Assembly (NCBI RefSeq): GCF_041296385.1
Contig: NC_091033.1
Location: 16,256,001-16,320,000, forward strand
Source: Aphelocoma coerulescens
Lineage: Eukaryota > Chordata > Aves > Passeriformes > Corvidae
DNA length: 64,000 nt
Direction of reading: 5' to 3'
The notes beneath the pieces were generated by a model. That model saw only the letters and a program-made list of their open reading frames with translations, was not told the DNA's origin and searched no databases. Below, one piece after another: positions 12,032 to 25,110 of the stretch. The stretch's first letter is position 1; every line of letters starts with the position of its first letter. A program made the translations under genes and the position numbers.

Positions 12032-15000
12032 ATGCAGACGGATTAAATCCGTGGCAGAGCGCCCCATACCAGGTGAGGGGGTTTCCTGCAGGAAGGTCAG
12101 TCACCGTTTGTTTGCGGGGCAAGTGTAATTGGTGGCTGTGTTACAGCATCGTTCTTTGTCTTTGTTTTTAGGAGGTAATGCCAGATCTCAGCAGTCAAAG
12201 TCGAGTTAGTGAGGTAAGTGGTGACCGGTGTACTGAACTGGTTGTTATTTTTTCGATGCCATGTTCTGGCACTCTAAGCTTTAAGCATCCATTGTCATTT
12301 GTGTGCTTTAGGCAGTCCCCATGTATTATGGTGAAACTCCTTGCCAACTGGCTGATGGACCTGGCTCGCCGCTGTCGTTAGCCCGCTGGAAGTATTACAG
12401 GACTCTGTGATGAAGCCTTTACCTTTTCCATTTGAATGTGCCGTCCAGGTTGCCTTCGGCAACGGCCGGGTAGTTGCAGTGAGTTGCGGAGGGAGGGAGG
12501 AGCGAGGGCCCACTCAAGTTTCGGCAATGCCGCATCACCTCGTCTCCTCTTAACCCAGGTATACTCTGTGACGATGACGATGGCGTTGGCCTCAGAGCGT
12601 GGCCAAAGCGTGCGGCCTGAGGAGGCCAGCCTTTTTAGGAGACAGTGAGTGGCAGAATTGACGGGTTTTGGCTGAGGTGCCACTAAGTTCATGCACTGAT
12701 GTTTGTCTGGTTTTCTTTATTGTAGCTGACTAAGAGAGAACCAGCCCGGTGAAGGCACGAGCTTCCCGCATGGTGATGCAGCCTTCTTTTGCACCCGAGG
12801 CAGATTGACATCCCCAGACATCCAAGAGATAAGTTGAGACCTGTGACCCACAGTAGGGGTGAAAGCAGGGTGTTGAGTTGGGACTCACCAGGAGGTATTT
12901 TTGAGTCAGATTTGGAGGTGGGGATACCCAAGAAGGGGTATCCCTTAGGGCCCATAAAGCTTAAGTCTTGCTTTTGATCACAGTGCCGAGGTGCGCAGGG
13001 AAGAGCAGGCCTGGTACGTGTCACCTGTCTCTTGTGCGTTCTCTGTCTTTTGTGCATCTCATGTCACAGGTCTTTTGCCTTAGCCCTTTGAGATGCTTAT
13101 CGCAAATGCTGGGCATTATTCTTAGCGTCTCTGTTCTTGGTGTTCCTCAGTGTGGTGCCGATACCATTGATCCTTTGACTCGTGAGCTTGGAGGTGCATC
13201 AGGATCACGTCTCTCTTCAGCGACGTTGAGTCGGGTGTCTTTTCAGGTCTTGTTCTGAGCTGCATTGTCAGCTGTGCACTGCAATGATCCATTATAGAGG
13301 ATGAAGGCTTGTAAGAATGTGAAGCTAGCTAGAGGATTCCACCCGTCCAATTCTCGGGCATCCATCTTTGCGGTTCTTGGAATAAGCCCTTCTGTTATCA
13401 TCCTCCTCTGCCAGGGTTCTTGCAGCCTTGTTGGCTCACCGTCGGTCTCGCCGTGGTCATCTCATTCCTCATTTGCTCGGTCCTTGTGATCATCTAGCCT
13501 AGAGTTTTCTCTCCTTGTTGTGTCCCCTTGTTTGTCATCTTCTGTGTCACGGGTGCCTGAGTGGGTTTGGCCCAGAGCTGCTCTTCCCTGATGCATACTG
13601 TGGAGTATGGGTGTAATAGGACAAGGCCTGGGGCTGTGGAATTTGTGGTGTAGGTTGTAGTTTGGCCTCAAGATGGTATTCCTAGACTCATACAGGATGG
13701 CTGGAGCTGTGAAGTTCTAATGCAGCTCTTTGACTTTTGTCATCACTTTCTTGCAGATGCAGACGGATTAAATCTGCGGCAGAGCGCCCCATACCGGGTG
13801 AGGGGGTTCCCACCTGAAGGTCGGTCACTGTTTGTCTTTGCTGGGCAAACATAAATGGTGGCTGTGTTACAGGATTGTTCTTTGTCTTTGTTCTTAGGAG
13901 GTAAAGCCAGATCTTAGCAGTCAAGGTCAAGTGAATGAGGTAAGAAGTCACTGGTGGAAAGAACCACTTGTTATGCCTTGGGTGCCAAGTTCTGGTACAG
14001 CTCTAAGCATCCATTGTCATTTGTGTGTTTCAGGTAGTCCCCTTGTATTACACCAAACTCCTCGCCGACTGGCTGACAGACTTGTCTTGCCGCCCTCCTG
14101 AGTCCTCCGCAAGTATCACGGGACTCTGCGATGAAGCCTTTACCTTTTCCATGCGAAGGTACCGTCCCGGTAGCCTTTGGCGACGGCCGAGGAGTTGCGG
14201 CAAGTCGGGGTGGGAGGGGGGGAGCGAGGGTCCGCTCAAGTTTCAGCAGTCCCGCATCACCTCCTCTCCTCTTAACTCAGGTATACCCTGCGATGACGGT
14301 ATCGGCCTCAGGGCGTGGCCAAAGCGTGGGGCCCAAGGACCCCGGCCTTCTTAGGAGACGGTGAGTAGTGGAACTGTTGGGGGCTTGGCCAATGTGCCAC
14401 GAAGTTCGTGTACTGATGTTTGGTTTTCTTTATTGTAGCCGTCTAAAAGACAAAAGCCCGGCGATGGTAGGAGCTTCCAGGATGGTGAGGCGGTCTTCTT
14501 TTGCGTCCCAGGTGGATTCACATCTCAGGACGTCCGAGAGATAAGTCAAGGGGATGAAAGCGGAGTATCGAGTCGGGCCTCGCCGGGAGAGATTTTTGCG
14601 TCAGCTTTGGAGATGGGGATACCCAAGAAGGGGCGCCTTAGCCCGCATAAAGTGAAAGTCTCACATTTGATGACAATGCTGAGGTGCACAGGGCAGAGCA
14701 ATCGCAGTGCATGTTGTGTCACTTGTTTATAGTGCATGCCGTGTCTTTTGGGCATCTTGTGTCACAGGTCTTTTGCCTTAGCCCTTCGATGTGCTTGCAG
14801 TCATGCTTTCCACCCTGAGTTCTCTCTCCTTGTTGTATTCTCTCATTTGTCACCTCCTCTGTCATGGGTGCGGCCCAGAGCTGCTCTGCCCTGCTGCATA
14901 CTCTGGCATATTGGTGTAATAGAACAAGGCTTGGGGACTTGAAATTTGTAATGTAGGGTGCAGTTTGTCCTCTAGTTGATATTTTTAGATTGTCAGAAGA

Positions 15001-15059
15001 TGGCTGGAGCTGTGAAGTTCTCATGCAGCCCTTTGACTTTTGTCATCACTTTCTTGCAG
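12032..15059 (+). repeat. Higher-order unit 4 (b-c, 3028 bp)
   Basis: This block has exactly the same length as unit 3 and differs by a handful of substitutions. One example is GTGATGTGGAA versus GGCTGTGGAA near 13630. Confidence 0.9.
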
Positions 15060-18000
15060 ATGCAGACGGATTAAATCCGTGGCAGAGCGCCCCATACCAG
15101 GTGAGGGGGTTTCCTGCAGGAAGGTCAGTCACCGTTTGTTTGCGGGGCAAGTGTAATTGGTGGCTGTGTTACAGCATCGTTCTTTGTCTTTGTTTTTAGG
15201 AGGTAATGCCAGATCTCAGCAGTCAAAGTCGAGTTAGTGAGGTAAGTGGTGACCGGTGTACTGAACTGGTTGTTATTTTTTCGATGCCATGTTCTGGCAC
15301 TCTAAGCTTTAAGCATCCATTGTCATTTGTGTGCTTTAGGCAGTCCCCATGTATTATGGTGAAACTCCTTGCCAACTGGCTGATGGACCTGGCTCGCCGC
15401 TGTCGTTAGCCCGCTGGAAGTATTACAGGACTCTGTGATGAAGCCTTTACCTTTTCCATTTGAACGTGCCGTCCAGGTTGCCTTCGGCAACGGCCGGGTA
15501 GTTGCAGTGAGTTGCGGAGGGAGGGAGGAGCGAGGGCCCACTCAAGTTTCGGCAATGCCGCATCACCTCGTCTCCTCTTAACCCAGGTATACTCTGTGAC
15601 GATGACGATGGCGTTGGCCTCAGAGCGTGGCCAAAGCGTGCGGCCTGAGGAGGCCAGCCTTTTTAGGAGACAGTGAGTGGCAGAATTGACGGGTTTTTGC
15701 TGAGGTGCCACTAAGTTCATGCACTGATGTTTGTCTGGTTTTCTTTATTGTAGCTGACAAAGAGAGAACCAGCCCGGTGAAGGCACGAGCTTCCCGCATG
15801 GTGATGCAGCCTTCTTTTGCACCCGAGGCAGATTGACATCCCCAGACATCCAAGAGATAAGTCGAGACCTGTGACCCACAGTAGGGGTGAAAGCAGGGTG
15901 TTGAGTTGGGACTCACCAGGAGGTATTTTTGAGTCAGATTTGGAGGTGGGGATACCCAAGAAGGGGTATCCCTTAGGGCCCATAAAGCTTAAGTCTTGCT
16001 TTTGATCACAGTGCCGAGGTGCGCAGGGAAGAGCAGGCCTGGTACGTGTCACCTGTCTCTTGTGCGTTCTCTGTCTTTTGTGCATCTCATGTCACAGGTC
16101 TTTTGCCTTAGCCCTTTGAGATGCTTATCGCAAATGCTGGGCATTATTCTTAGCGTCTCTGTTCTTGGTGTTCCTCAGTGTGGTGCCGATACCATTGATC
16201 CTTTGACTCGTGAGCTTGGAGGTGCATCAGGATCACGTCTCTCTTCAGCGACGTTGAGTCGGGTGTCTTTTCAGGTCTTGTTCTGAGCTGCATTGTCAGC
16301 TGTGCACTGCAATGATCCATTATAGAGGATGAAGGCTTGTAAGAATGTGAAGCTAGCTAGAGGATTCCACCCGTCCAATTCTCGGGCATCCATCTTTGCG
16401 GTTCTTGGAATAAGCCCTTCTGTTATCATCCTCCTCTGCCAGGGTTCTTGCAGCCTCGTTGGCTCACCGTCGGTCTCGCCGTGGTCATCTCATTCCTCAT
16501 TTGCTCGGTCCTTGTGATCATCTAGCCTAGAGTTTTCTCTCCTTGTTGTGTCCCCTTGTTTGTCATCTTCTGTGTCACGGGTGCCTGAGTGGGTTTGGCC
16601 CAGAGCTGCTCTTCCCTGATGCATACTGTGGAGTATGGGTGTAATAGGACAAGGCCTGGGGATGTGGAATTTGTGGTGTAGGTTGTAGTTTGGCCTCAAG
16701 ATGGTATTCCTAGACTCATACAGGATGGCTGGAGCTGTGAAGTTCTAATGCAGCTCTTTGACTTTTGTCATCACTTTCTTGCAGATGCAGACGGATTAAA
16801 TCTGCGGCAGAGCGCCCCATACCGTGTGAGGGGGTTCCCACCTGAAGGTCGGTCACTGTTTGTCTTTGCTGGGCAAACATAAATGGTGGCTGTGTTACAG
16901 GATTGTTCTTTGTCTTTGTTCTTAGGAGGTAAAGCCAGATCTTAGCAGTCAAGGTCAAGTGAATGAGGTAAGAAGTCACTGGTGGAAAGAACCACTTGTT
17001 ATGCCTTGGGTGCCAAGTTCTGGTACAGCTCTAAGCATCCATTGTCATTTGTGTGTTTCAGGTAGTCCCCTTGTATTACACCAAACTCCTCGCCGACTGG
17101 CTGACAGACTTGTCTTGCCGCCCTCCTGAGTCCTCCGCAAGTATCACGGGACTCTGCGATGAAGCCTTTACCTTTTCCATGCGAAGGTACCGTCCCGGTA
17201 GCCTTTGGCGACGGCCGAGGAGTTGCGGCAAGTCGGGGTGGGAGGGGGGGAGCGAGGGTCCGCTCAAGTTTCAGCAGTCCCGCATCACCTCCTCTCCTCT
17301 TAACTCAGGTATACCCTGCGATGACGGTATCGGCCTCAGGGCGTGGCCAAAGCGTGGGGCCCAAGGACCCCGGCCTTCTTAGGAGACGGTGAGTAGTGGA
17401 ACTGTTGGGGGCTTGGCCAATGTGCCACGAAGTTCGTGTACTGATGTTTGGTTTTCTTTATTGTAGCCGTCTAAAAGACAAAAGCCCGGCGATGGTAGGA
17501 GCTTCCAGGATGGTGAGGCGGTCTTCTTTTGCGTCCCAGGTGGATTCACATCTCAGGACGTCCGAGAGATAAGTCAAGGGGATGAAAGCGGAGTATCGAG
17601 TCGGGCCTCGCCGGGAGAGATTTTTGCGTCAGCTTTGGAGATGGGGATACCCAAGAAGGGGCGCCTTAGCCCGCATAAAGTGAAAGTCTCACATTTGATG
17701 ACAATGCTGAGGTGCACAGGGCAGAGCAATCGCAGTGCATGTTGTGTCACTTGTTTATAGTGCATGCCGTGTCTTTTGGGCATCTTGTGTCACAGGTCTT
17801 TTGCCTTAGCCCTTCGATGTGCTTGCAGTCATGCTTTCCACCCTGAGTTCTCTCTCCTTGTTGTATTCTCTCATTTGTCACCTCCTCTGTCATGGGTGCG
17901 GCCCAGAGCTGCTCTGCCCTGCTGCATACTCTGGCATATTGGTGTAATAGAACAAGGCTTGGGGACTTGAAATTTGTAATATAGGGTGCAGTTTGTCCTC

Positions 18001-18087
18001 TAGTTGATATTTTTAGATTGTCAGAAGATGGCTGGAGCTGTGAAGTTCTCATGCAGCCCTTTGACTTTTGTCATCACTTTCTTGCAG
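15060..18087 (+). repeat. Higher-order unit 5 (b-c, 3028 bp)
   Basis: This is the third exact-length copy. It carries a few private changes, such as gggtttttgctgagg instead of ggttttggctgagg near 15691. Confidence 0.9.
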
Positions 18088-20870
18088 ATGCAGACGGATT
18101 AAATCCGTGGCAGAGCGCCCCATACCAGGTGAGGGGGTTTCCTGCAGGAAGGTCAGTCACCGTTTGTTTGCGGGGCAAGTGTAATTGGTGGCTGTGTTAC
18201 AGCATCGTTCTTTGTCTTTGTTTTTAGGAGGTAATGCCAGATCTCAGCAGTCAAAGTCGAGTTAGTGAGGTAAGTGGTGACCGGTGTACTGAACTGGTTG
18301 TTATTTTTTCGATGCCATGTTCTGGCACTCTAAGCTTTAAGCATCCATTGTCATTTGTGTGCTTTAGGCAGTCCCCATGTATTATGGTGAAACTCCTTGC
18401 CAACTGGCTGATGGACCTGGCTCGCCGCTGTCGTTAGCCCGCTGGAAGTATTACAGGACTCTGTGATGAAGCCTTTACCTTTTCCATTTGAACGTGCCGT
18501 CCAGGTTGCCTTCGGCAACGGCCGGGTAGTTGCAGTGAGTTGCGGAGGGAGGGAGGAGCGAGGGCCCACTCAAGTTTCGGCAATGCCGCATCACCTCGTC
18601 TCCTCTTAACCCAGGTATACTCTGTGACGGTGACGATGGCGTTGGCCTCAGAGCGTGGCCAAAGCGTGCGGCCTGAGGAGGCCAGCCTTGTTAGGAGACG
18701 GTAAGTGGCAGAATTGACAGGTTTTGTTTGGCTGAGGTGCCACTAAGTTCATGCACTGATGTTTGTCTGGTTTTCTTTATTGTAGCTGACTAAGAGAGAA
18801 CCAGCCCGGTGAAGGCACGAGCTTCCCGCATGGTGATGCAGCCTTCTTTTGCACCCGAGGCAGATTGACATCCCCAGACATCCAAGAGATAAGTCGAGAC
18901 CTGTGACCCACAGTAGGGGTGAAAGCGGGGTGTTGAGTTGGGACTCACCAGGAGGTATTTTTGAGTCAGATTTGGAGGTGGGGATACCCAAGAAGGGGTA
19001 TCCCTTAGGCCCCATAAAGCTTAAGTCTTGCTTTTGATCACAGTGCCGAGGTGCGCAGGGCAGAGCAGGCCTGGTACGTGTCACCTGTCTATTGTGCGTT
19101 CTGTCTTTTGTGCATCTCATGTCACAGGTCCTTTGCCTTAGCCCTTTGAGATGCTTATCGCAAATGCTGGGCATTATTCTTAGCATCTCTGTTCTTGGTG
19201 TTCCTCAGTGTGGTGCCGATATCATTGATCCTTTGACTCGTGAGCTTGGAGGTGCATCAGGATCACGTCTCTCTTCAGCGACGTTGAGTCGGGGGTCTTT
19301 TCAGGTCTTGTTCTGAGCTGCATTGTCAGCTGTGCACTGCAATGATCCATTATAGAGGATGAAGGCTTGTAAGAATGTGAAGCTAGCTAGAGGATTCCAC
19401 CCGTCCAATTCTCGGGCATCCATCTTTGCGGTTCTTGGAATAAGCCCTTCTGTTATCATCCTCTTCTGCCAGGGTTCTTGCAGCCTCGTTGGCTCACCGT
19501 CGGTCTCGCCGTGGTCATCTCATTCCTCATTTGCTCGGTCCTTGTGATCATCTAGCCCAGAGTTTTCTCTCCTTGTTGTGTCCCCTTGTTTGTCATCTTC
19601 TGTGTCACGGGTGCCTGAGTGGGTTTGGCCCAGAGCTGCTCTTCCCTGATGCATACTGTGGAGTATGGGTGTAATAGGACAAGGCCTGGGGATGTGGAAT
19701 TTGTGGTGTAGGTTGTAGTTTGGCCTCAAGATGGTATTCCTAGACTCATACAGGATGGCTGGAGCTGTGACGTTCTAATGCAGCTCTTTGACTTTTGTCA
19801 TCACTTTCTTGCAGATGCAGACGGATTAAATCTGCGGCAGAGCGCCCCATACCGTGTGAGGGGGTTCCCACATGAAGGTCGGTCACTGTTTGTCTTTGCA
19901 GGGCAAACATAAATGGTGGCTTTGTTACGGCATTGTTCTTTGTCTTTGTTCTTAGGAGGTAAAGCCAGATCTCAGCAGTGAAGGTCAAGTGAATGAGGTA
20001 AGAAGTCATTGGTGGAAAGAACCACATGTTATTCCTTGGGTGCTAAGTTCTGGTACAGCTCTAAGCATCCATTGTCATTTGTGTGTTTCAGGCTGTCCCA
20101 CTGTCTTATGCCGTACCCCTCACCGTCCGGCCAACGGACCTGTCTCGCTGCCCTCGTTAGTACTCTGTGAGTATCATGGGACTCTGTGATGAAGCCTTTA
20201 CCTTTTCCATGTGAGGGTACCCTCCAGGTTGCCTTTGGCAATGGCTGAGGAGTTGCAATAAGTTGGGGAGGGAGGGGGAGCGCGGGTCTGCTCAAGTTTT
20301 AGCAATGCTACATCACCTTGTCTCCACTCAACTCAGGTATACCCTACAACGATGGTGTTGGCCTTGGAGCGCGGCCAGAGCGTGTGGCCTGAGGACTCCA
20401 GCCTTTTTAGGAGACAGTGAGTGGCAGAATTGATGGGTTTTGGCTGAGGTGCCACTAAGCTCATGCACTGATGTTTGTTTGGTTTTGTTTATTGTAGCTG
20501 ACTAAGAGATAACCAGCCCGGTGAAGGCACCAGCTGCCTGCATGGTGAGGCGGCCGCCTTTTGCACCCGAGGCAGATTGACATCCCCAGACATCCAAGAG
20601 GTAAGTTGAGACCTGTGACCCACAGAGGGGATGAAAGCGGGGTGTCGAGTTGGCACTCACCGGAGATATTTTTGAGTCAGATTTGGAGGTGGGGATACCC
20701 AAGAAGGGACCCCTTAGGCCCCATAAAGCTTAAGTCTTGCTTTTGATCACAGTGCCGAGGTGCGCAGGGCAGAGCAGGCCTGGTACGTGTCACCTGTCTA
20801 TTGTGCGTTCTCTGTCTTTTGTGCATCTCATGTCACAGGTCTTTTGCCTTAGTCCTTTGAGGTGCCAAGC
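18088..20870 (+). repeat. Last, diverged higher-order unit (b-c) at the array edge
   Basis: Units 5 and 6 share exon positions, but the final c module (A at 19815) is visibly more diverged. Its C reads AVPLSYAV, its D reads VYPTTMVLALERGQ, and its E block ends with an intact GAG/gtaagt donor at 20597. Edge copies of tandem arrays escape homogenisation, which fits. The unit runs straight into the 3' block at 20.87 kb. Confidence 0.8.
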
Positions 20871-20891
20871 ATGTACCTTTTCACTTTGCAG

Positions 20892-22020
20892 GTATTGTCC
20901 AGGCCCCCTCCAGAGTCGGATGAAGATTTGAGGTGCGCCAGGGCAGCAGTGTAGAGGAGCCCTGGGGATTAATCTTCTGGAGGGTGATAGTCATGTTTTC
21001 TGTTTTGTCGTCTTAGGTACCATGAGCCAGTGTGGAGCCGAAGTTTGGAAACGGCCGGTAAGCGATTAGCCTTTGCAGTTACGAGGGAGGGGGGCGTTGC
21101 ACAAGGGGTCATTTTTGGGACATCTCATCGCAGTCTGAAGTTTCTTTCTGAATTTTTTCAGCCTCCAAAGCAGACTACAGGGAATGTACTGATGTCCACA
21201 GCGCCCACGTGTTCTTTTCTGTTGAGGATGGATTTTTTCCTCTCATCTCTGAAAGCTAAGTGTTGGGACTGGTGGTTGGGAGAAGGGAAAAACCTTTGGA
21301 ATCACAGGAGGCAATCTGAAGTTAGCTTAGAGGAGAGGGCTGTAGTGGGATGGGCCCCTTGGAAGTAAAGGGAGAGGGTTTCTCCTTAGCATCACCTGAC
21401 CCTTTGCCGGGCAGAGCAGTTCCATACCCATGTTTTTGCAAGCTTTGTGCTTTGAGTCTTGATGTCATCGCAGATCTTTTTGCCTGAGGAGCCTGCCTTT
21501 GGGTCCAGAGCGATCGCCCAGCAGTCATCACCTCTTTCTCTAGGCCTACTGAACTTCTTGAGCATCCTCTTAACAGCTTTGGCACTAACTTCTCGTAAGG
21601 AGTTGTTTCACTGTCACGTGCTATTGCCATAGAGCCGTCTTTCCTTTGGCATCATCACTTTCTGGCTCATCTTGCAGCAGGAATCTTGGGTCCATCAGGT
21701 GAAACTACTGGGCAGTTTTAACTTCTCTCTATGTTACGTAGTTTGTGTCTATGTTGTGTAGTTTGTGTCCACCCTCTTCCGTGTCCTAGGGCTTTGTTAT
21801 GTCTTGATGCTTTATCGGCATTGTTCTGGGCCGTATTGGCAGCGGGGGGGGGGGAGGGGGGGGGGGAGGGGGTGTCTCTCCTTGTGTACTTTCCCAGATT
21901 GGGCTTATTCCAGCATCTTTACATTTTTACTTTTTGAGACCAGAGGAAGTGCAGGAGATGTTCTCATCCATCTTCCTTCTCACTTTTGGTAGTGCCTTCT
22001 GTTCACATCCTATTCCCTTA
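20892..22020 (+). pseudogene. 3' exon block of gene copy 1 (unknown family)
   Basis: Splice-bounded elements lie at 20892-20932 (41 nt), 21017-21057 (41 nt) and 21162-21255 (94 nt). Their counterparts in the second copy are at 47970-48010, 48095-48135 and 48237-48331. Read in phase 0 from the first, they give SDEDLR, then YHEPVWSRSLETA, then a segment with VHSAHVFFSVEDGFFPLIS, all open. Read in the phase imposed by the upstream modules, the first element stops at RMKI, as it does in copy 2. Further elements follow a cgcag acceptor near 21473 (open, with a hydrophobic GLLNFLSILLTALALTS run and a gtaagg donor) and a catag acceptor near 21632. The final element is broken by a G-rich expansion at 21842-21872. 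Both copies keep these pieces, so they are old exons. I think copy 1 is decayed. Confidence 0.5.
21842..21872 (+). repeat. Interrupted poly-G tract
   Basis: This is a run of nearly pure G with single A interruptions. It replaces the sequence that reads VLAVLYLP in the intact second copy near 48940, so it is an expansion that disrupts the reading frame. It is also a strong G-quadruplex candidate. Confidence 0.8.
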
Positions 22021-22979
22021 GACTTCTATATGGAGCATATTAGACCCTCCTCACGTGACCGTGGTAGTTCTGTAGGTTTTGTTGCCTTAAAGCATATCGG
22101 GCTCAAGAATTAATCTTCCAGAGAGTTATCTCAAGCCCTCTTGTCGTCTTTGCTTATATTCGGCGCACCACCTTGTCCATGTGCTCTTTGCAGTTGGAGC
22201 TGCCCTGCCCTGGCAGGGTAATGGTTAAGAAGAACAGTTATAAAACTTAAAGGTTCATATCATTTCTATGGGGTTTTGGGTAGAAAATTTATGGGCCTAG
22301 TGTGGAGATAACTCCTAGCCTTCGGCCCCTCACTGACCGCCTCATGTTGTCTCTCAGGTCCCTGAGGTGGACCAATTGTCTTCATTCTCCTTTTATTAAA
22401 ATAAAACGGGTGAGATGTTGGGGTCTCCTCCCCCGCCATGTAGCCCTGAGGGGAGGCACGGGGTTTCCCTGCCCCTGCTCAGCCTTGTTCCCCATTGGTT
22501 GGTTTGTGTTCCCCTGCACGGGCAAAGCAGCTCGGGTCCCGACTGTAAGAGTCCCTCAGCAGAGCCCCGGCCCTGCGGCTGGGGAAATAAACATCTCTGA
22601 AACATCTAGCAAGAATCCGTCCATATATATTTCCTTTCCACGGGACTCCTGGTTTGATATAGGCGTGTTGCAGTATCCCCACTGCAACAAACCCCAGCCA
22701 GGTTTGTTCCCCCCCCCCCAGGTTTTTTTTCCTTCGGTCCTGGCCGGTCTGCGAGGCGACGTTCATCGCCAAGGTTTGGGTGCGGACCGTGCCGGCGATG
22801 GGGTTTTGTGAGGCAGGATGATTTGGAGGCTCCTGGGAACCACATTCCCATAGAACGCCGAGGGTTAGTGGAGCGGTCAAGATGAGAGCAAGGGTGGGTT
22901 TGTGTGTAAGCTAAAAGAGGTGTGGGTGGTGGATGACTGTTATGTTCTCTACATGTTGCTGTTTTGGGTTTCTTATAAC

Positions 22980-23200
22980 AATAAAAGAAAATGTAATAAA
23001 CTTTCCAGAAACAGTAGCATTGTTTTATTGTATTGATATGTATTTGGCTTGCATTGCCCTGTATTGTTCTGTATTGGTGTTTGCCACTGAATTTCCATGT
23101 ATTGCTCCGTGTGTAAATTGGACTTTTGCCAGCAGGTATATGGATTGTATTCGTACTTGTGTTTGTATACGTTATTTCCACATTTTGCTGAAGTGTAAAT
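22980..23200 (+). terminator. Polyadenylation region of gene copy 1
   Basis: AATAAA occurs at 22980-22985 and 22995-23000, and an AAATAAAAAAA stretch near 23195. The whole segment from about 22730 to 23200 aligns with 52035-52550 downstream of the second copy, including the tail that repeats TGTATT. That supports it as a shared 3' untranslated region. Confidence 0.6.
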
Positions 23201-23214
23201 AAAAAAATTCAATG

Positions 23215-24600
23215 AAGAAAGAAGTTCCAAAGAACTCGCTCAGAACAGGGAAAGAAGAGAAAGCGCACAGACTTTCAATGCAGTACTCTAAAACCGGCAA
23301 GAGATTTAGTCTCTGTCGGAGCAAAAGCTCCTCTGGACTCAGGCCCAGAGGGAAGCCAAAGCACGGGGATTGAATTTAAACCTTTGGACAGGCTGAGATA
23401 CATGAAGCCACACCAAAGTGAAATAGAAACATAGATTTTTAACTTCAGTAGAAATATATGCTAAGTGCCTTAAACATTAAAAAGCTGTAGCAGAGACCTT
23501 AAACACAGTTCTTGCTGCAGCAGTGTTACCTTTTCACAGAATTCTTTACTTTAGACAAAATATAGATAGAATTACACTGTTCATATTTTTTAGATAGACT
23601 GTTCACATAAACAATAAGAGCCGATAGAAACTGCATACGCAAATCTGTGTAATACCTATGTAGTACTTGTGTAAGGCTTACGACTGTTAGAATCAGGCCA
23701 GGATAGGTTAAGAAAAACTGGAATCGTGTATTAATCTTATTGGTCAGTTAACAAATATAATCCACACTTCCGTAAGAAAAAAATATAGAGTGTATAGTAC
23801 ATTGTATAGAGTGTATCATGTATAGTGTGTATAGTATATAAAGCATATAGAGTATATGGAGCATATAGAACATATAGAAGAGGCTGTTTTTGCCTGCTGT
23901 TGCTGCTTGGCTTTATCATGTAACCCCCTCTGAACTCTGCCTTCAAGAAAACTATGAGACTATGAAATAAAGAACTTAGCAGAACAGCAGCCTCCTCTGC
24001 TCCGTTACCCCGGTCCGAGAAGGAAGGGTACCCCGTCAAAAGCTCAACAAGTCTCGTATATCAAATCTCAAAAGTCACATGCATACTTATGGAACACTTT
24101 CTAGTTTAAAAAAATATTTCAAAAACCAACCCTGACAGTTTACCTGCACCTGGCATCAACTATCTATTATCTATGGAAAGGAAAGCCCGGTGCCTCAGCG
24201 TGTCAGGTGCAGACAATGAGCCGTCCAGGGAAGGAGCAGCAAATCCTTTCTGCACCTGCCCTCACACTTGGACCGGCAACAACCCCAGGTGTGAGCCGTG
24301 AGAATGATGAGGGGGCAGAGCAGCCCCAGGTGTGAGCTGTGACGGTGAGGAGAGGGCGGCTCCTGCCGGGGCCTGTTTTAGGAGGGGTTACCTCAGCTCA
24401 CTTTCGCAGGGCTATGTTGGAGGAGAGGGGCTTACGGTGAGGTCCTGGGGGGGTCTCTCACGAAAGGACGGTGAGAGCATCTCACAGGGTCTGGGGGAGC
24501 ACTCGGATGCAGTTAGATGCGGAGCATTGCCAAAGGAGGCGCCAGGCAGCTGCAGCTAAGCAGGTGAGCCGGTGAGTGGGTTTGCGGGGGGGGTTCTTTC
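23215..24600. other. No gene recognised; short TA-rich tandem repeat inside
   Basis: I see no credible coding region, splice-bounded exon or RNA gene here. At about 23785-23880 a short degenerate repeat based on TATAGAGTGTATAG and CATATAG occurs. At 24190-24350 two similar pieces containing CCCAGGTGTGAGC are present. Confidence 0.5.
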
Positions 24601-24689
24601 TATTTTTCCCTTCTGATTTCATCTTGCCAGTCCCTCCCCCCGTGCCCTCAGAAAAAATGGGGATTACGAGAACAAAAGGAGTTTAAATG

Positions 24690-25110
24690 GAGGGAAGAAA
24701 CTCCTCCTTCATTATTGTCTGTGTTTGAACGAGGGGATCCCACTTCCATTTAAAATGGAAGGGGAAAGCACAGATGTTACCATTTTATGGGTTTGAATTG
24801 AGGGTAACCCCTCCATTTTCATCAACCTAAGTTCTAAATTGAGGGGGAAGCCCTGCTGCCCCTGCTTTTTGAGGGTTTTAATGAAGGTAACAATCGCCCT
24901 TTCCCCATCATTTGAGAGTTGAGGAAAACTCCTCTCTTTCTGGTATCTTAGACCATTAAATAGAAAGGGAGAACACATTTATTTATTTACCATTGTATTG
25001 GTTTGAATTGAGGTGAACACCCCCCGTTGCCTCAGTTTCAGGGGTTAAATTGAAAGAAACTCCGTCTTTTCCAGCATTTGAAAGGTTTGAATCGGAGCGT
25101 GCCACCGCAT
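24690..25110 (+). repeat. Degenerate 'GTTTGAATTGAGG' repeat block, copy 1
   Basis: Irregular units of about 60-70 bp contain GTTTGAATTGAGGG, AAACTCCTC and TTTTCCA-type words. A matching block occurs at 42090-42460, just upstream of the promoter of the second gene copy. In both places the block ends in a sequence reading GCCCCGG(C/T)ACCGAA(T/C)GTC. The two are therefore parts of one duplicated region. Confidence 0.7.

Larger units (their letters stand above)
1..20870 (+). repeat. Subtelomeric macrosatellite of gene-like modules (14 copies, 3028-bp higher-order period)
   Basis: A marker exon beginning ATGCAGAC(A/G)GATTAAAT, always after a cttgcag acceptor, starts at 277, 1610, 3327, 4645, 5976, 7701, 9004, 10729, 12032, 13757, 15060, 16785, 18088 and 19815. 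The spacings are 1333, 1717, 1318, 1331, 1725, then 1303/1725 alternating. I call three module types a (277, 4645), b (1610, 5976, 9004, 12032, 15060, 18088) and c (3327, 7701, 10729, 13757, 16785, 19815), so the order is abc-abc-bc-bc-bc-bc. From 5976 to 18088 the b-to-b period is exactly 3028 bp, and neighbouring units differ by only a few substitutions. That indicates recent amplification. The left edge lies outside the window, so the true copy number is unknown. This is not a transposon: there are no terminal repeats and no transposase. Confidence 0.93.

Noticed and set aside
1..20870. CRISPR-like or transposon interpretation of the repeats
   Set aside because: Unit size (1.3-3 kb), vertebrate telomere context, lack of spacers, lack of terminal repeats and absence of any transposase rule these out.
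22302..22811. 169-codon plus-strand frame
   Set aside because: It crosses introns and 3' sequence homologous to the second copy, where the same frame is not kept.
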